A DNA stretch of 13,871 bases from an uncultured Bacteroidales bacterium (GTDB taxonomy: Bacteria; Bacteroidota; Bacteroidia; Bacteroidales; Paludibacteraceae). The stretch's first letter is position 1, and every line of letters begins with the position of its first letter. The notes under the pieces are model-generated. The model was not told where the DNA came from, did not search any database, and was given only the letters and a program-made list of their open reading frames with translations. The stretch spans positions 1 through 13,871 of the forward strand of contig CALAUY010000186.1 of assembly GCA_937892015.1 (NCBI GenBank). Reading direction: 5' to 3'. Below are positions 1-8,300 of this stretch, piece after piece. The position numbers and the translations under genes were made by a program.

Positions 1-47
1 ATTGTAGCAACGAAAAGCATTGCTAAAAACAACAAGTTACGTTTCAT
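1..47 (-). CDS. 5' end of a gene for an exported protein (signal peptide only)
   Basis: An ATG at 45-47 opens a frame that runs off the left edge after 15 full codons. The residues are MKRNLLFLAMLFVAT: a basic n-region (Lys2, Arg3) and then a strongly hydrophobic core. That is the usual start of a Sec signal peptide in Bacteroidales secreted or outer-membrane proteins. No cleavage site or mature domain is in view, so the function cannot be inferred. The 80-odd bases upstream, back to the terminator near 133, hold no good Bacteroidota -7 element. The gene may therefore depend on read-through from the structured RNA unit upstream, or it may have a weak promoter I did not recognise. The start is AT-rich and has no Shine-Dalgarno, as for the other genes here. 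Confidence 0.65.
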   Translation of the reverse strand, partial: MKRNLLFLAMLFVAT

Positions 48-132
48 GATAAATGTTATTAATAAAAGCCTACTCTTTGTCGGATTTTCGGCATACTCCG
101 TTTTATTTATGTTAGTCAGTTGTCAGATACAC

Positions 133-157
133 AAAAAAGCGTGGAACTTTTGTTCGC
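133..157 (-). terminator. Intrinsic terminator closing the structured RNA unit
   Basis: On the minus strand, GCGAAC-AAAA-GTTC pairs four bases (GAAC/GTTC). An outer GC/GC pair then closes across a three-base bulge, and six U residues (plus 133-138) follow directly. The stem is short but the U-tract is clean. It lies eight bases after the long interrupted stem (165-291), where the 3' end of a stand-alone RNA would be expected. It could instead act as an attenuator ahead of the secreted-protein gene starting at 47. Confidence 0.5.
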
Positions 158-164
158 ATCATCT

Positions 165-291
165 GATTCTTCAAGGTCTTCGACTACCTATTAATCTCAA
201 AATCTACGCAAAAGCCCACGCCAATCAACGTGAGCGTTATTGAGCCTTAACTTGAGATTAATTCTTAGAATTGTCGAAGTTCTGAAGAATC
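165..291 (-). repeat. Long interrupted inverted repeat (stem of the structured RNA)
   Basis: Three paired blocks lie in register: GATTCTTCA with TGAAGAATC (9 bp, 165-173 and 283-291), GTCGAA with TTCGAC (6 bp), and ATTAATCTCAA with TTGAGATTAAT (11 bp, ending at 200 and starting at 252). They are separated by asymmetric internal loops. The apical part (201-251) has a further 6-bp hairpin, CTCACG with CGTGGG including one G-T pair. The interruptions fall at matching places in both arms, which is typical of a folded RNA rather than of recently copied DNA repeats. It sits inside the predicted RNA at 133-415. Confidence 0.75.
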
Positions 292-420
292 AAGTACAGC
301 TTAAAACGCTATATCAGTATGTATTCTGCAACACTTTGCAGTGGTTTTTCGGGTGGTGAAGCCCGATATGGTGTACGCGGTAGATACCGCTGATTATACA
401 CAATCATTCATTTTCGACTG

Positions 421-452
421 CAAAGTTACAACTTATTTTTCATATAAACAAA
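421..452 (-). promoter_or_regulatory. Strong Bacteroidota-type promoter for the structured RNA
   Basis: Read on the minus strand, TTTG (449-452) is followed by 20 bases and then TAACTTTG (421-428). This fits the Bacteroidota primary sigma consensus of TTTG, 19-21 bases, TAnnTTTG at every defined position. Upstream on the minus strand are runs of A and T (about 453-480) that could act as an UP element. Transcription should start near 413-416. It is the best promoter match I found in any intergenic stretch of the window. Confidence 0.8.
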
Positions 453-661
453 TTTTTTTGTCAAAAAATGCAAAAAAAGTGTGATTTAGGGTGAAAATTA
501 GGCTTTAGAGGGCAAAAATCCATATTAAGAGAGGAGGGAGGGGGATGAACCGGATGTCATCCGGCATAATAGACAACGATAATTAGCATAAAAGACAGAA
601 AAGTACCCGTAGCGGAGCGAGCGTGGGTGGTTTTTTCGAACACGCACAGCGCACGCGTAGC

Positions 662-719
662 GATTGTCCGAGCTTGCGAGGAAAGAAGCAGATCGTCCGG
701 AACGTAGCGTAGGAAAGAA
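662..719. repeat. Two-copy imperfect direct repeat, about 29 bp apart
   Basis: GATTGTCCG-AGC-TTGCG-AGGAAAGAA (662-687) and GATCGTCCGGAACG-TAGCG-TAGGAAAGAA (691-719) align with a few substitutions and three one-base gaps. The word GTAGCG occurs nearby at about 609, 656 and 704, so the whole 606-719 stretch looks like decayed copies of one short extragenic element. Confidence 0.5.
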
Positions 720-798
720 TCGAACGAATGAGACTAATATGGCCAATAGGTCTAATAGGACAAATAGGTTTAATAAGACTAATGGGACTAATAAAAAA
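718..798. repeat. Nine-base tandem repeat, nine degenerate units
   Basis: Nine consecutive 9-base units each begin with AAT: AATCGAACG, AATGAGACT, AATATGGCC, AATAGGTCT, AATAGGACA, AATAGGTTT, AATAAGACT, AATGGGACT and AATAAAAAA. The consensus is roughly AATAGGNCT. Because the period is a multiple of three, the minus strand reads as a low-complexity string of Ile/Pro/Arg triplets, which explains the spurious open frame across it. Confidence 0.8.
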
Positions 799-900
799 AA
801 TAATTACCATGTAATAGGTCATTCATCATTGGTTGATTAATGGCAATTAATGTTCAGGAGAGAAAAACGATACAGTCAATCCGCTGCGCTCCCAGAGCTT

Positions 901-980
901 GATTAAACATCGTCAAACAACTTCAAACATCGTCAAACAACCTCAAACAGTATCAAACCACATCAAACAACTTCAGCCAT
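901..980. repeat. Ten-base tandem repeat, eight degenerate units
   Basis: Eight consecutive decamers have the form NNTCAAACNN: GATTAAACAT, CGTCAAACAA, CTTCAAACAT, CGTCAAACAA, CCTCAAACAG, TATCAAACCA, CATCAAACAA, CTTCAGCCAT. Units 2-3 and 4-5 also form a 20-base higher-order pair. The last unit (971-980) doubles as an arm of the rpoC terminator stem. On the minus strand the repeat presents TTTG every ten bases, about one helical turn. Confidence 0.85.
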
Positions 981-1011
981 CGGGCGTGGGTTGCTCGCCT
1001 GATGGCTGAAG
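971..1011 (-). terminator. rpoC downstream stem-loop (probable operon terminator)
   Basis: A 16-bp stem pairs 971-986 with 996-1011, with one G-T pair and otherwise perfect, around a 9-base loop. On the minus strand it begins 24 bases after the rpoC stop codon. The sequence after the stem is TTGTTTGATG, not a clean U-run, so this is either a weak intrinsic terminator or a 3'-end-stabilising hairpin. The position and stem strength support a role at the end of the rpoBC message. Confidence 0.7.
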
Positions 1012-1034
1012 GATAGAAAGTCGGAAGAGCGTGG

Positions 1035-4000
1035 CTAATCGTAGTAGTCCGTGTCTTCGTGGATGGCTTGCAGTTCCTCAAACTCTTGCTTGTTATAGAC
1101 GGTGATTTTTTGGAACTCACGGAAGCCTGTACCGGCCGGGATGAGGTTGCCGAAAATCACGTTCTCCTTCATACCCTCGAGACGGTCTATGCGTCCACTG
1201 ATAGCAGCCTCGTTGAGCACTTTGGTGGTCTCTTGGAACGAAGCGGCAGAGATGAACGATTTGGTTCCGAGAGCAGCTCGTGTGATACCTTGCAGCACTT
1301 GGCTGGAGGTGGCACAGCGAGCGTCAACAGCTTGAGCCTGCTTGCGGTCTTTGCGCTTGAGGAGCGAGTTCTCGTCGTGTAAGCGACGTGCGGAGATAAT
1401 CTGTCCGGGCTTGAGGTCACTGTCACCGGCATCCATAATCTTCTTCTTACCCCAGATGCGGTCGTTCTCCTCAAGGAAATCGAGTTTATCCACCATTTGT
1501 CCTTCAAGGAATCGCGTATCGCCGGCATCGAGGATAAGCACCTTGCGCATCATCTGGCGCACGATAATCTCGAAATGTTTGTCGTTGATCTTCACGCCCT
1601 GCAGACGATAGACGGCCTGAACCTCGTTGACGATATACTCTTGGACGGCAGTCGGACCCTTGATGGCAAGGATATCCTCGGGAGTGATAGCTCCGTCCGA
1701 CAGCGGAGTGCCGGCACGAACGAAGTCGCCCTCTTGCACAAGAATCTGCTTCGATAGTGGGATGAGGTAGTTCTTACTGTCGCTCAACTTGTCGTTGGTG
1801 AGTACCAGTTCGTGGTTGCCTCGCTTGATTTTTCCGAAGCTGACGATACCGTCAATCTCGGCCACTACGGCTTGGTTAGACGGGTTACGTGCCTCCAGTA
1901 ACTCGGTGACACGCGGTAGCCCACCGGTGATATCTGATGCGTTGCCGAACGTGCGCGGAATCTTGATGAGTGCATCGCCGGGTTTGACTCTTTGTCCATC
2001 GTTGAGAACCAAGTGAGCACCCACCGGCAGGTTGTATGTGCGGAGCACTTCACCGCCCTTATCGACGATATGTGCCACAGGAATCTTGGTCTTGTCTTTC
2101 GACTCGATGATGAGCGTATCTTTCAGGCCTGTGGTGTCGTCCGTCTCGGTCTTACAGGTGAGTCCTTCAATGACGTTCTCGAGCTTGATCTTACCTTTCT
2201 GTTCGATGACGACAGTGGCGTTGAACGGATCCCATTCGCACACTTTGGTGTCTTTCTCGTACACTTTGCCCGATTGCACAAAGAGTTTGGAGGCATACGG
2301 GATGTTGAACATCGAGAGCACGACGCCCGTTTTCTCGTCAATGAGTCGGAGTTCGGTCTGTCGGCTTACTACGATGGTATCCTTGCCGCCCGCTTCGTTG
2401 TCGGCTTCTATCGTGCGGAGATCTTCGAGTTCGATACGTCCGCTCTGGTGAAGAGAGTAAGAGTTCTCCATGGCGGCAGTACCGGCCACACCGCCGGAGT
2501 GGAACGTACGCAGAGTGAGCTGTGTTCCCGGCTCGCCGATTGCTTGTGCAGCGACCACGCCGACAGCCTCACCTTTCTGCACCAGTTTGCGTGTAGCGAG
2601 GTTGCGTCCGTAACACTTAGCGCAGACGCCGTGTTTAGCTTCGCAAGTGAGCACAGAACGTATCTCGACAGACTCGATATGCGCGTCAATGATAGCTGTC
2701 GCTTGCTGTTCGCGTATCTCTTCGCCGGCAGCCACGATGAGTTCACCCGTTTCTGGGTTGTACACATCATGCACACTGACGCGTCCGAGGATGCGGTCGT
2801 AGAGTGTCTCATCGACCGTGTCGCCGTGCTTGATTTCCGTTGCGGTTAGACCGCGGAGAGTGCCGCAGTCTTCCTCAGTGATGATAACGTCGTGGCTCAC
2901 ATCCACCAGACGACGCGTCAGGTAACCCGCATCGGCCGTCTTGAGGGCAGTATCGGTGAGGCCCTTACGTGCACCGTGCGTACCGATGAAGTACTCGAGC
3001 ACAGACATTCCCTCTTTGAAGTTAGAGAGGATAGGGTTCTCAATGTATGCGTGTCCATCGCTTGTACCCGCTTTCTGCGGTTTGGCCATCAGGCCACGGA
3101 TGCCGGAGAGCTGCTTAATCTGGTCGTCCGAACCACGGGCACCCGAATCCATCATCATATATACGGCGTTGAAGCCCTGGTCGGCCTCTCTCATCTGCTT
3201 CATGAGGACCGCTTTGAGTTCGTCGTTGACTTTGCTCCAGATGCCGACAACTTGGTTGTAACGGTCGTTGTCGGAAATCTCGCCCATGTTGTACATCTCG
3301 GTGATGTTCTCCACTTCGGCGTTACCTTGCTTGATCATCTCCTCTTTCTCGGCAGGGATGATGATATCGTTGAGCGCGAACGAGAGTCCTCCCTTGAACG
3401 CCATCGCGTAGCCGAGGTCCTTGATGTCGTCGAGGAAGACGGCAGTACGAGCCACGCCGCAAGCCTTGATGACCTTGCCAATGACCTCGCGCAATGCACC
3501 TTTCTTAAGGACGGTGTTGACGTAACCAACCTCTTTCGGGATGTATTCGTTCACCATCAGACGGCCAGGGGTGGTCTCGATAATCTGTCCGTTCATGCGC
3601 ACTTTGATCTTGGCGTGGATATCCACTTTCTGTTCCGCAAGTGCCACGTTGGCCTCTTCGGGAGAGTAGAACACAAGTCCCTCGCCCTTGACGCCCGGGC
3701 GCTCTTTGGTGATGTAATACAAACCAAGCACCATGTCTTGTGACGGCACGGTGATAGGGTCACCGTTTGCGGGGTTCAGGATATTGTGTGACCCGAGCAT
3801 GAGTATCTGTGCCTCGAGGATGGCCTCGTTGCTCAGCGGGAGGTGCACTGCCATCTGGTCGCCATCGAAGTCGGCGTTGAAGGCGGTACATGCCAGCGGG
3901 TGCAACTGAATAGCCTTACCCTCTATCATACGGGGTTGGAACGCCTGTACACCCAAACGGTGCAACGTCGGTGCACGGTTGAGCAGTACGGGGTGTCCAA

Positions 4001-5309
4001 TCATGACACGCTCGAGAATCTCCCACACAACGGGGTCTTTGCGGTCGATGATTTTCTTTGCAGACTTAACTGTTTTGACCGTACCGCGCTCGATAAGTTT
4101 GCGGATGATGAACGGTTTATAGAGTTCCGCAGCCATATCTTTGGGCAGACCGCACTCGTGCATCTTCAGTTCGGGTCCCACAACGATAACGGAACGTGCG
4201 GAGTAATCGACACGTTTGCCCAGCAAGTTCTGACGGAATCGTCCCTGTTTGCCCTTCAGTGAGTCAGAGAGTGACTTGAGTGCACGGTTAGCATCACTGC
4301 GGACGGCAGTGGTCTTCTTCGAGTTGTCGAAGAGCGAATCGACCGCTTCTTGCAACATACGTTTCTCGTTGCGGAGAATGACATCCGGAGCCTTGATTTC
4401 GATAAGTCGCTTCAGGCGGTTATTGCGGATGATAACGCGGCGATAGAGGTCGTTGAGGTCGGATGTGGCGAATCGTCCACCATCGAGCGGAACTAACGGG
4501 CGCAATTCGGGAGGAGTGACAGGTATGACTTTCATCACCATCCACTCGGGTTTGTTGCAGTAACTGGAAGTGCGGAAAGCCTCCACGACCTGCAGACGCT
4601 TGAGAGCCTCGGCCTTACGTTGTGCCGACGTGTCGGTGTCGGCCTTGTGGCGCAACTCAGCCGCTAAGGAGTTGAGGTCGAGTGCGGACAACATGTCGTA
4701 GATGGCCTCTGCACCCATCTTGCAGATGAATTTCTGCGGATCATCGTCCTCAAGATACTGGTTGTCGTCCGGCAGACGATCCATAAGTTCTTGATACTGC
4801 ATCTCGTCAAGTAGCACGTGATCTTCTACCACGTCGCGGTCGGTATCCTTGCCGAATTCTTGTCCCTCAAGAATACCGGCACGAAGAACGATATATTTCT
4901 CGTAGTAGATAACCGCCTCTAAGCGCTTGGTAGGAATGCCCAGCAGATACGCCATCTTCGATGGCAGTGAGCGGAGATACCAGATGTGTGCAATGGGCAC
5001 GACCAGTTTGATGTGGCCCATACGTTCACGACGCACTTTCTTCTCGGTAACCTCTACACCGCATCGCTCGCAGACGATACCTTTATACTTGATACGTTTG
5101 TATTTTCCGCAGTGGCACTCGTAGTCCTTGGTAGGACCGAAGATACGTTCGCAGAAAAGGCCATCACGTTCAGGCTTGTAGGTGCGATAGTTGATTGTTT
5201 CCGGCTTCAGTACCTCGCCGCTCGACTGACGCAGAATCTCGTCAGGAGAGGCCAATCCTATGGATACACGGGTGAAGCCGTTCTTTTTAATTTCTTGTTT
5301 AAAAGCCAT
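1035..5309 (-). CDS. rpoC: RNA polymerase subunit beta'
   Basis: This is the beta' subunit of RNA polymerase, which with beta forms the catalytic cleft. The product is 1424 residues, close to the 1407 of E. coli. Visible landmarks in order are the N-terminal zinc site (Cys65, Cys67, Cys80, Cys83), the bridge to the clamp with the KQGRFRQNLLGKRVDYSARS region (about 354-373), and the absolutely conserved NADFDGDQMAVH at 478-489, where Asp480, Asp482 and Asp484 hold the catalytic magnesium. The trigger loop region follows at about 768-810 (FIGTHGARKGLTDTALKTAD), then the second zinc site (Cys815, Cys889, Cys896, Cys899). The ATG at 5307-5309 starts MAFKQEIKKNGF, 32 bases after the rpoB stop, and has no Shine-Dalgarno. 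The stop is TAG. It is the last gene of the operon and is followed by a stem-loop at 971-1011. Nothing is missing or broken. Confidence 0.99.
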   Translation of the reverse strand: MAFKQEIKKNGFTRVSIGLASPDEILRQSSGEVLKPETINYRTYKPERDGLFCERIFGPTKDYECHCGKYKRIKYKGIVCERCGVEVTEKKVRRERMGHIKLVVPIAHIWYLRSLPSKMAYLLGIPTKRLEAVIYYEKYIVLRAGILEGQEFGKDTDRDVVEDHVLLDEMQYQELMDRLPDDNQYLEDDDPQKFICKMGAEAIYDMLSALDLNSLAAELRHKADTDTSAQRKAEALKRLQVVEAFRTSSYCNKPEWMVMKVIPVTPPELRPLVPLDGGRFATSDLNDLYRRVIIRNNRLKRLIEIKAPDVILRNEKRMLQEAVDSLFDNSKKTTAVRSDANRALKSLSDSLKGKQGRFRQNLLGKRVDYSARSVIVVGPELKMHECGLPKDMAAELYKPFIIRKLIERGTVKTVKSAKKIIDRKDPVVWEILERVMIGHPVLLNRAPTLHRLGVQAFQPRMIEGKAIQLHPLACTAFNADFDGDQMAVHLPLSNEAILEAQILMLGSHNILNPANGDPITVPSQDMVLGLYYITKERPGVKGEGLVFYSPEEANVALAEQKVDIHAKIKVRMNGQIIETTPGRLMVNEYIPKEVGYVNTVLKKGALREVIGKVIKACGVARTAVFLDDIKDLGYAMAFKGGLSFALNDIIIPAEKEEMIKQGNAEVENITEMYNMGEISDNDRYNQVVGIWSKVNDELKAVLMKQMREADQGFNAVYMMMDSGARGSDDQIKQLSGIRGLMAKPQKAGTSDGHAYIENPILSNFKEGMSVLEYFIGTHGARKGLTDTALKTADAGYLTRRLVDVSHDVIITEEDCGTLRGLTATEIKHGDTVDETLYDRILGRVSVHDVYNPETGELIVAAGEEIREQQATAIIDAHIESVEIRSVLTCEAKHGVCAKCYGRNLATRKLVQKGEAVGVVAAQAIGEPGTQLTLRTFHSGGVAGTAAMENSYSLHQSGRIELEDLRTIEADNEAGGKDTIVVSRQTELRLIDEKTGVVLSMFNIPYASKLFVQSGKVYEKDTKVCEWDPFNATVVIEQKGKIKLENVIEGLTCKTETDDTTGLKDTLIIESKDKTKIPVAHIVDKGGEVLRTYNLPVGAHLVLNDGQRVKPGDALIKIPRTFGNASDITGGLPRVTELLEARNPSNQAVVAEIDGIVSFGKIKRGNHELVLTNDKLSDSKNYLIPLSKQILVQEGDFVRAGTPLSDGAITPEDILAIKGPTAVQEYIVNEVQAVYRLQGVKINDKHFEIIVRQMMRKVLILDAGDTRFLEGQMVDKLDFLEENDRIWGKKKIMDAGDSDLKPGQIISARRLHDENSLLKRKDRKQAQAVDARCATSSQVLQGITRAALGTKSFISAASFQETTKVLNEAAISGRIDRLEGMKENVIFGNLIPAGTGFREFQKITVYNKQEFEELQAIHEDTDYYD

Positions 5310-5341
5310 TGTTCAATCATTTAGAGATTAACGAAAACCTA

Positions 5342-8300
5342 TTATTCCATCTTGATAGAGAGTCCCAAACCTTGCAGTTCGTGCAGCAGTACGTTGAACG
5401 ACTCGGGCAGTCCCGGAGTGGGGAACGCCTCGCCCTTGACGATTGCTTCATAAGTGCGTGCTCGACCCGTGACATCGTCCGACTTGACGGTAAGGATCTC
5501 TTGGAGCACATGTGCAGCACCGAACGCCTCGAGTGCCCAAACCTCCATCTCGCCGAAACGTTGTCCACCGAACTGTGCCTTACCGCCAAGCGGTTGCTGG
5601 GTGATGAGGCTGTACGGGCCAATGGAGCGCGCGTGCATCTTGTCATCGACCATGTGGCCGAGTTTCATGAAGTACGTGACGCCTACAGTGGCGGGTTGGT
5701 CGAATCGCTCGCCTGTGCCACCATCGTAGAGGTAGGTCTTACCCGAACGAGGCAGGCCCGCCTTGTCGGTCCACTCATCCAAGTCCTCCATCGTACAACC
5801 ATCGAAGATAGGCGTAGAGAACGTCACTCCGAGCTCTTTACCCGCCCAACCGAGGACGGCCTCGAAGATCTGACCGATATTCATTCGAGAGGGCACGCCC
5901 AGCGGGTTCAGAACGATATCCACCGGTGTACCATCTTCGAGGAACGGCATATCTTCGATGCGCACAATCTTGGACACGATACCTTTATTGCCGTGACGGC
6001 CGGCCATCTTGTCGCCCACACGAATCTTGCGGCGCTTGGCAATATACACTTTGGCCATCTGGATGATGCCGTTAGGCAACTCATCGCCAATCATCAAGTT
6101 GAAGCGCTCGCGTTTGAATTTCGCCTCTTGCTCTTTGCACTTGACGAGGTAGTTCATGATGCAACGACGGATGAGGTCGTTACGTTTCTCATCGGGTGTC
6201 CAGCGGTTGACCAGCACCGTCGTGTAGTCAATCTGCTCGAGTTTCTCTTCAGTGAACTTCTGTCCGCGTGGCACATATTCAGTACCCATGTAGTCCTTGA
6301 CACCCGCGGAACTCTTGTCGCTCAACAGGTGCATCAGTTTGCCAATCAGAGCGGTCTTGAGGGCTTTCGCCTCCTCGTGGAACTGCTCATCGAGTTCTTG
6401 CAACTGCCGTTTCTCTTCCATCTTGGCTTTGCGGTCCTTGATGGCACGGGCGTACAGTTTCTTATCTACCACTACGCCGTCGAGCGAAGGAGAGGCCTTG
6501 AGAGACGCATCTTTCACATCGCCGGCCTTGTCGCCGAAGATGGCCTTGAGCAGTTTCTCTTCGGGTGATGGATCACTCTCACCTTTTGGCGTAATCTTAC
6601 CAATGAGGATATCGCCCGGCTCCACGTGTGCGCCGATGCGGATGATACCCTGCTCGTCGAGGTTCTTCGTTGCGTCTTCACTCACGTTCGGGATGTCGGA
6701 TGTGAACTCCTCCATACCGCGCTTGGTTTCGCGCACTTCGAGCAACTGCTCCACTACGTGCACGGACGTGAACATATCTTCGCGAACGATGCGCTCGCTG
6801 AGCACGATGGCATCCTCGTAGTTATACCCTTTCCATGGGATATATGCCACTTTCAGGTTCTTGCCAAGTGCCAACTCGCCGTTCTGTGTGGCGTATCCCT
6901 CTGTGAGAATCTGTCCCATGACCACACGGTCGCCCTTGCGTACCAGAGGATGCAGGTCGATGGTGGTGTTCTGATTGGTTTTCTGGAACTTAGGCAGTGG
7001 ATAATCTTTCGTTGCGGAGTCGAAACTGATGAACTCTTCGTCTTCAGTGCGGTCGTAACGGATACGGATAACGTCCGCATCAACGTAGATCACTTCGCCA
7101 TTACCTTCAGCCTTGATTTGGGTGCGGGAGTCGTCAACCAACTTATCTTCGATACCCGTGCCCACGATAGGAGCTTCGGGGCGGAGCAGCGGCACGGCCT
7201 GGCGCATCATGTTCGAGCCCATCAGTGCACGGTGTGCGTCGTCGTGCTCGAGGAAAGGAATGAGTGCAGCGGCGATAGAGGCAATCTGCGAGGGAGCCAC
7301 GTCCATCAAGCTCACGTCCGTAGGAGCCACTACGGGGAAGTCGGCCTGATAACGCGACTTAACACGTGTGCGGACAAACTTACCCTCTTTGTCGAGCGGG
7401 GCATTACCTTGCGCCACAATGTGCGCCTCTTCATCTTCGGCCGTCATATAAACGATGCCCTCATCACTGAGATCGACACGTCCGTCGGCTGCCTTGCGGT
7501 AAGGTGTCTCGATAAAGCCGAGATCATTGATTTTGGCGTAGATACACAGCGACGAGATCAGACCGATGTTCGGACCTTCCGGTGTCTCAATCGGGCAGAG
7601 TCGTCCGTAGTGCGTGTAGTGCACGTCGCGTACCTCAAAACCGGCACGCTCACGGCTCAAACCACCGGGACCCAACGCCGACATACGACGTTTGTGCGTT
7701 ATCTCTGCCAACGGGTTCTGTTGGTCCATGAACTGCGACAGTGCGTTCGTGCCGAAATATGTGTTGATGACCGATGAGATTGACTTGGCGTTGATGAGGT
7801 CAGTCGGGGTGAAATCTTCGTTGTCGCGCACGTTCATACGCTCACGGATGGTGCGGCTCATTCGGGCCAAACCGATGTTGAACTGATTGTAGAGCTGCTC
7901 GCCCACAGTGCGTACGCGACGATTGGAGAGGTGGTCGATATCATCCACTTCGGCGTTGCTGTTAATCAACTTCACGAGGTACTTGATAATCTCAATCATG
8001 TCCTCTTTGGTGAGGGTCTTCACGCTCATGTCGGTCGTCAGACCCAACTTGCGGTTGATGCGGAAACGTCCCACCTCGCCGAGGTCGTAACGTTTCTCGG
8101 AGAAGAAGAGGTTCTGGATCACCTCGCGAGCAGTGGTGTCGTCTGCCGGTTCGGCATTGCGCAACTGACGATAGATATAGAGTACCGCCTCTTTCTCGGT
8201 GTGCGACGGGTCTTTCTGTAGGGTGTTGAAGATGATGGCGTAATCCTCTTCCTCGCCACCTTCACGGTGCAAGAGAATCGTTTTCACGCCCGACTCGAGG

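Larger units (their letters stand above)
133..415 (-). ncRNA. Putative structured non-coding RNA or long regulatory leader
   Basis: This is a transcription unit inferred from a strong promoter (421-452), dense secondary structure and a terminator (133-157); expected length is about 280 bases. From its 5' end it has a stem with a GCGGT/ACCGC core (377-381 with 386-390, four-base loop), optionally extended by GTGTA/TACAC (371-375 with 397-401). Next come TCGGG/CCCGA (349-353 with 362-366) and CTGCAA/TTGCAG (326-331 with 336-341, four-base loop). ATCAG/CTGAT (313-317 with 390-394) can close these into a multibranch domain as an alternative to the first stem. The 3' half is a long interrupted stem (165-291). 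A rod-like RNA with internal bubbles and its own promoter would suit 6S RNA, for example the Bacteroidales-1 family, which has been linked to 6S. I cannot confirm this. No tmRNA, RNase P or SRP signature is visible. A 5' leader of the downstream secreted-protein gene is the main alternative. Confidence 0.5.
453..970. other. Gene-free intergenic region with short degenerate repeats
   Basis: There is no credible gene between the RNA promoter and the rpoC terminator. The only open frames (minus strand, 525-746 and 583-822) overlap each other and run through tandem repeats. The contents are an AT-rich stretch (453-520), a G-rich stretch (530-545), a near-palindrome CCGGATG-T-CATCCGG (550-564), a stretch with repeated GTAGCG words (606-710), and the tandem repeats listed separately. 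Just past the nonamer repeats, ATTAC/GTAAT (803-815) followed on the minus strand by TA and eight T residues could be a weak second terminator for rpoC. Confidence 0.8.

Noticed and set aside
46..243. 65-codon plus-strand frame with a hydrophobic start and a LVSCQ lipobox-like motif
   Set aside because: It runs antisense through the structured RNA, including its terminator and half of the long stem, and has no promoter on its strand. The Cys motif is likely chance.
201..251. Phase-variable invertible promoter between the inverted repeats
   Set aside because: The arms are interrupted and only partly identical, no recombinase gene is in view, and the paired blocks fit an RNA fold better.
525..822. 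Two overlapping minus-strand frames of 73 and 79 codons (525-746, 583-822)
   Set aside because: They overlap each other in different frames. One is made largely of Ile/Pro/Arg triplets from the nonamer array, with no recognisable domain.
901..980. CRISPR-like array
   Set aside because: The units are ten bases, contiguous and degenerate, with no spacers and no cas genes.
5309..7777. Long plus-strand frames (419 and 383 codons) opposite rpoB, and others of 280-316 codons opposite rpoC and the rpl genes
   Set aside because: They are antisense shadows of highly conserved genes, with His/Arg-rich products of no family. They arise because the sense genes avoid codons whose complements are stops.
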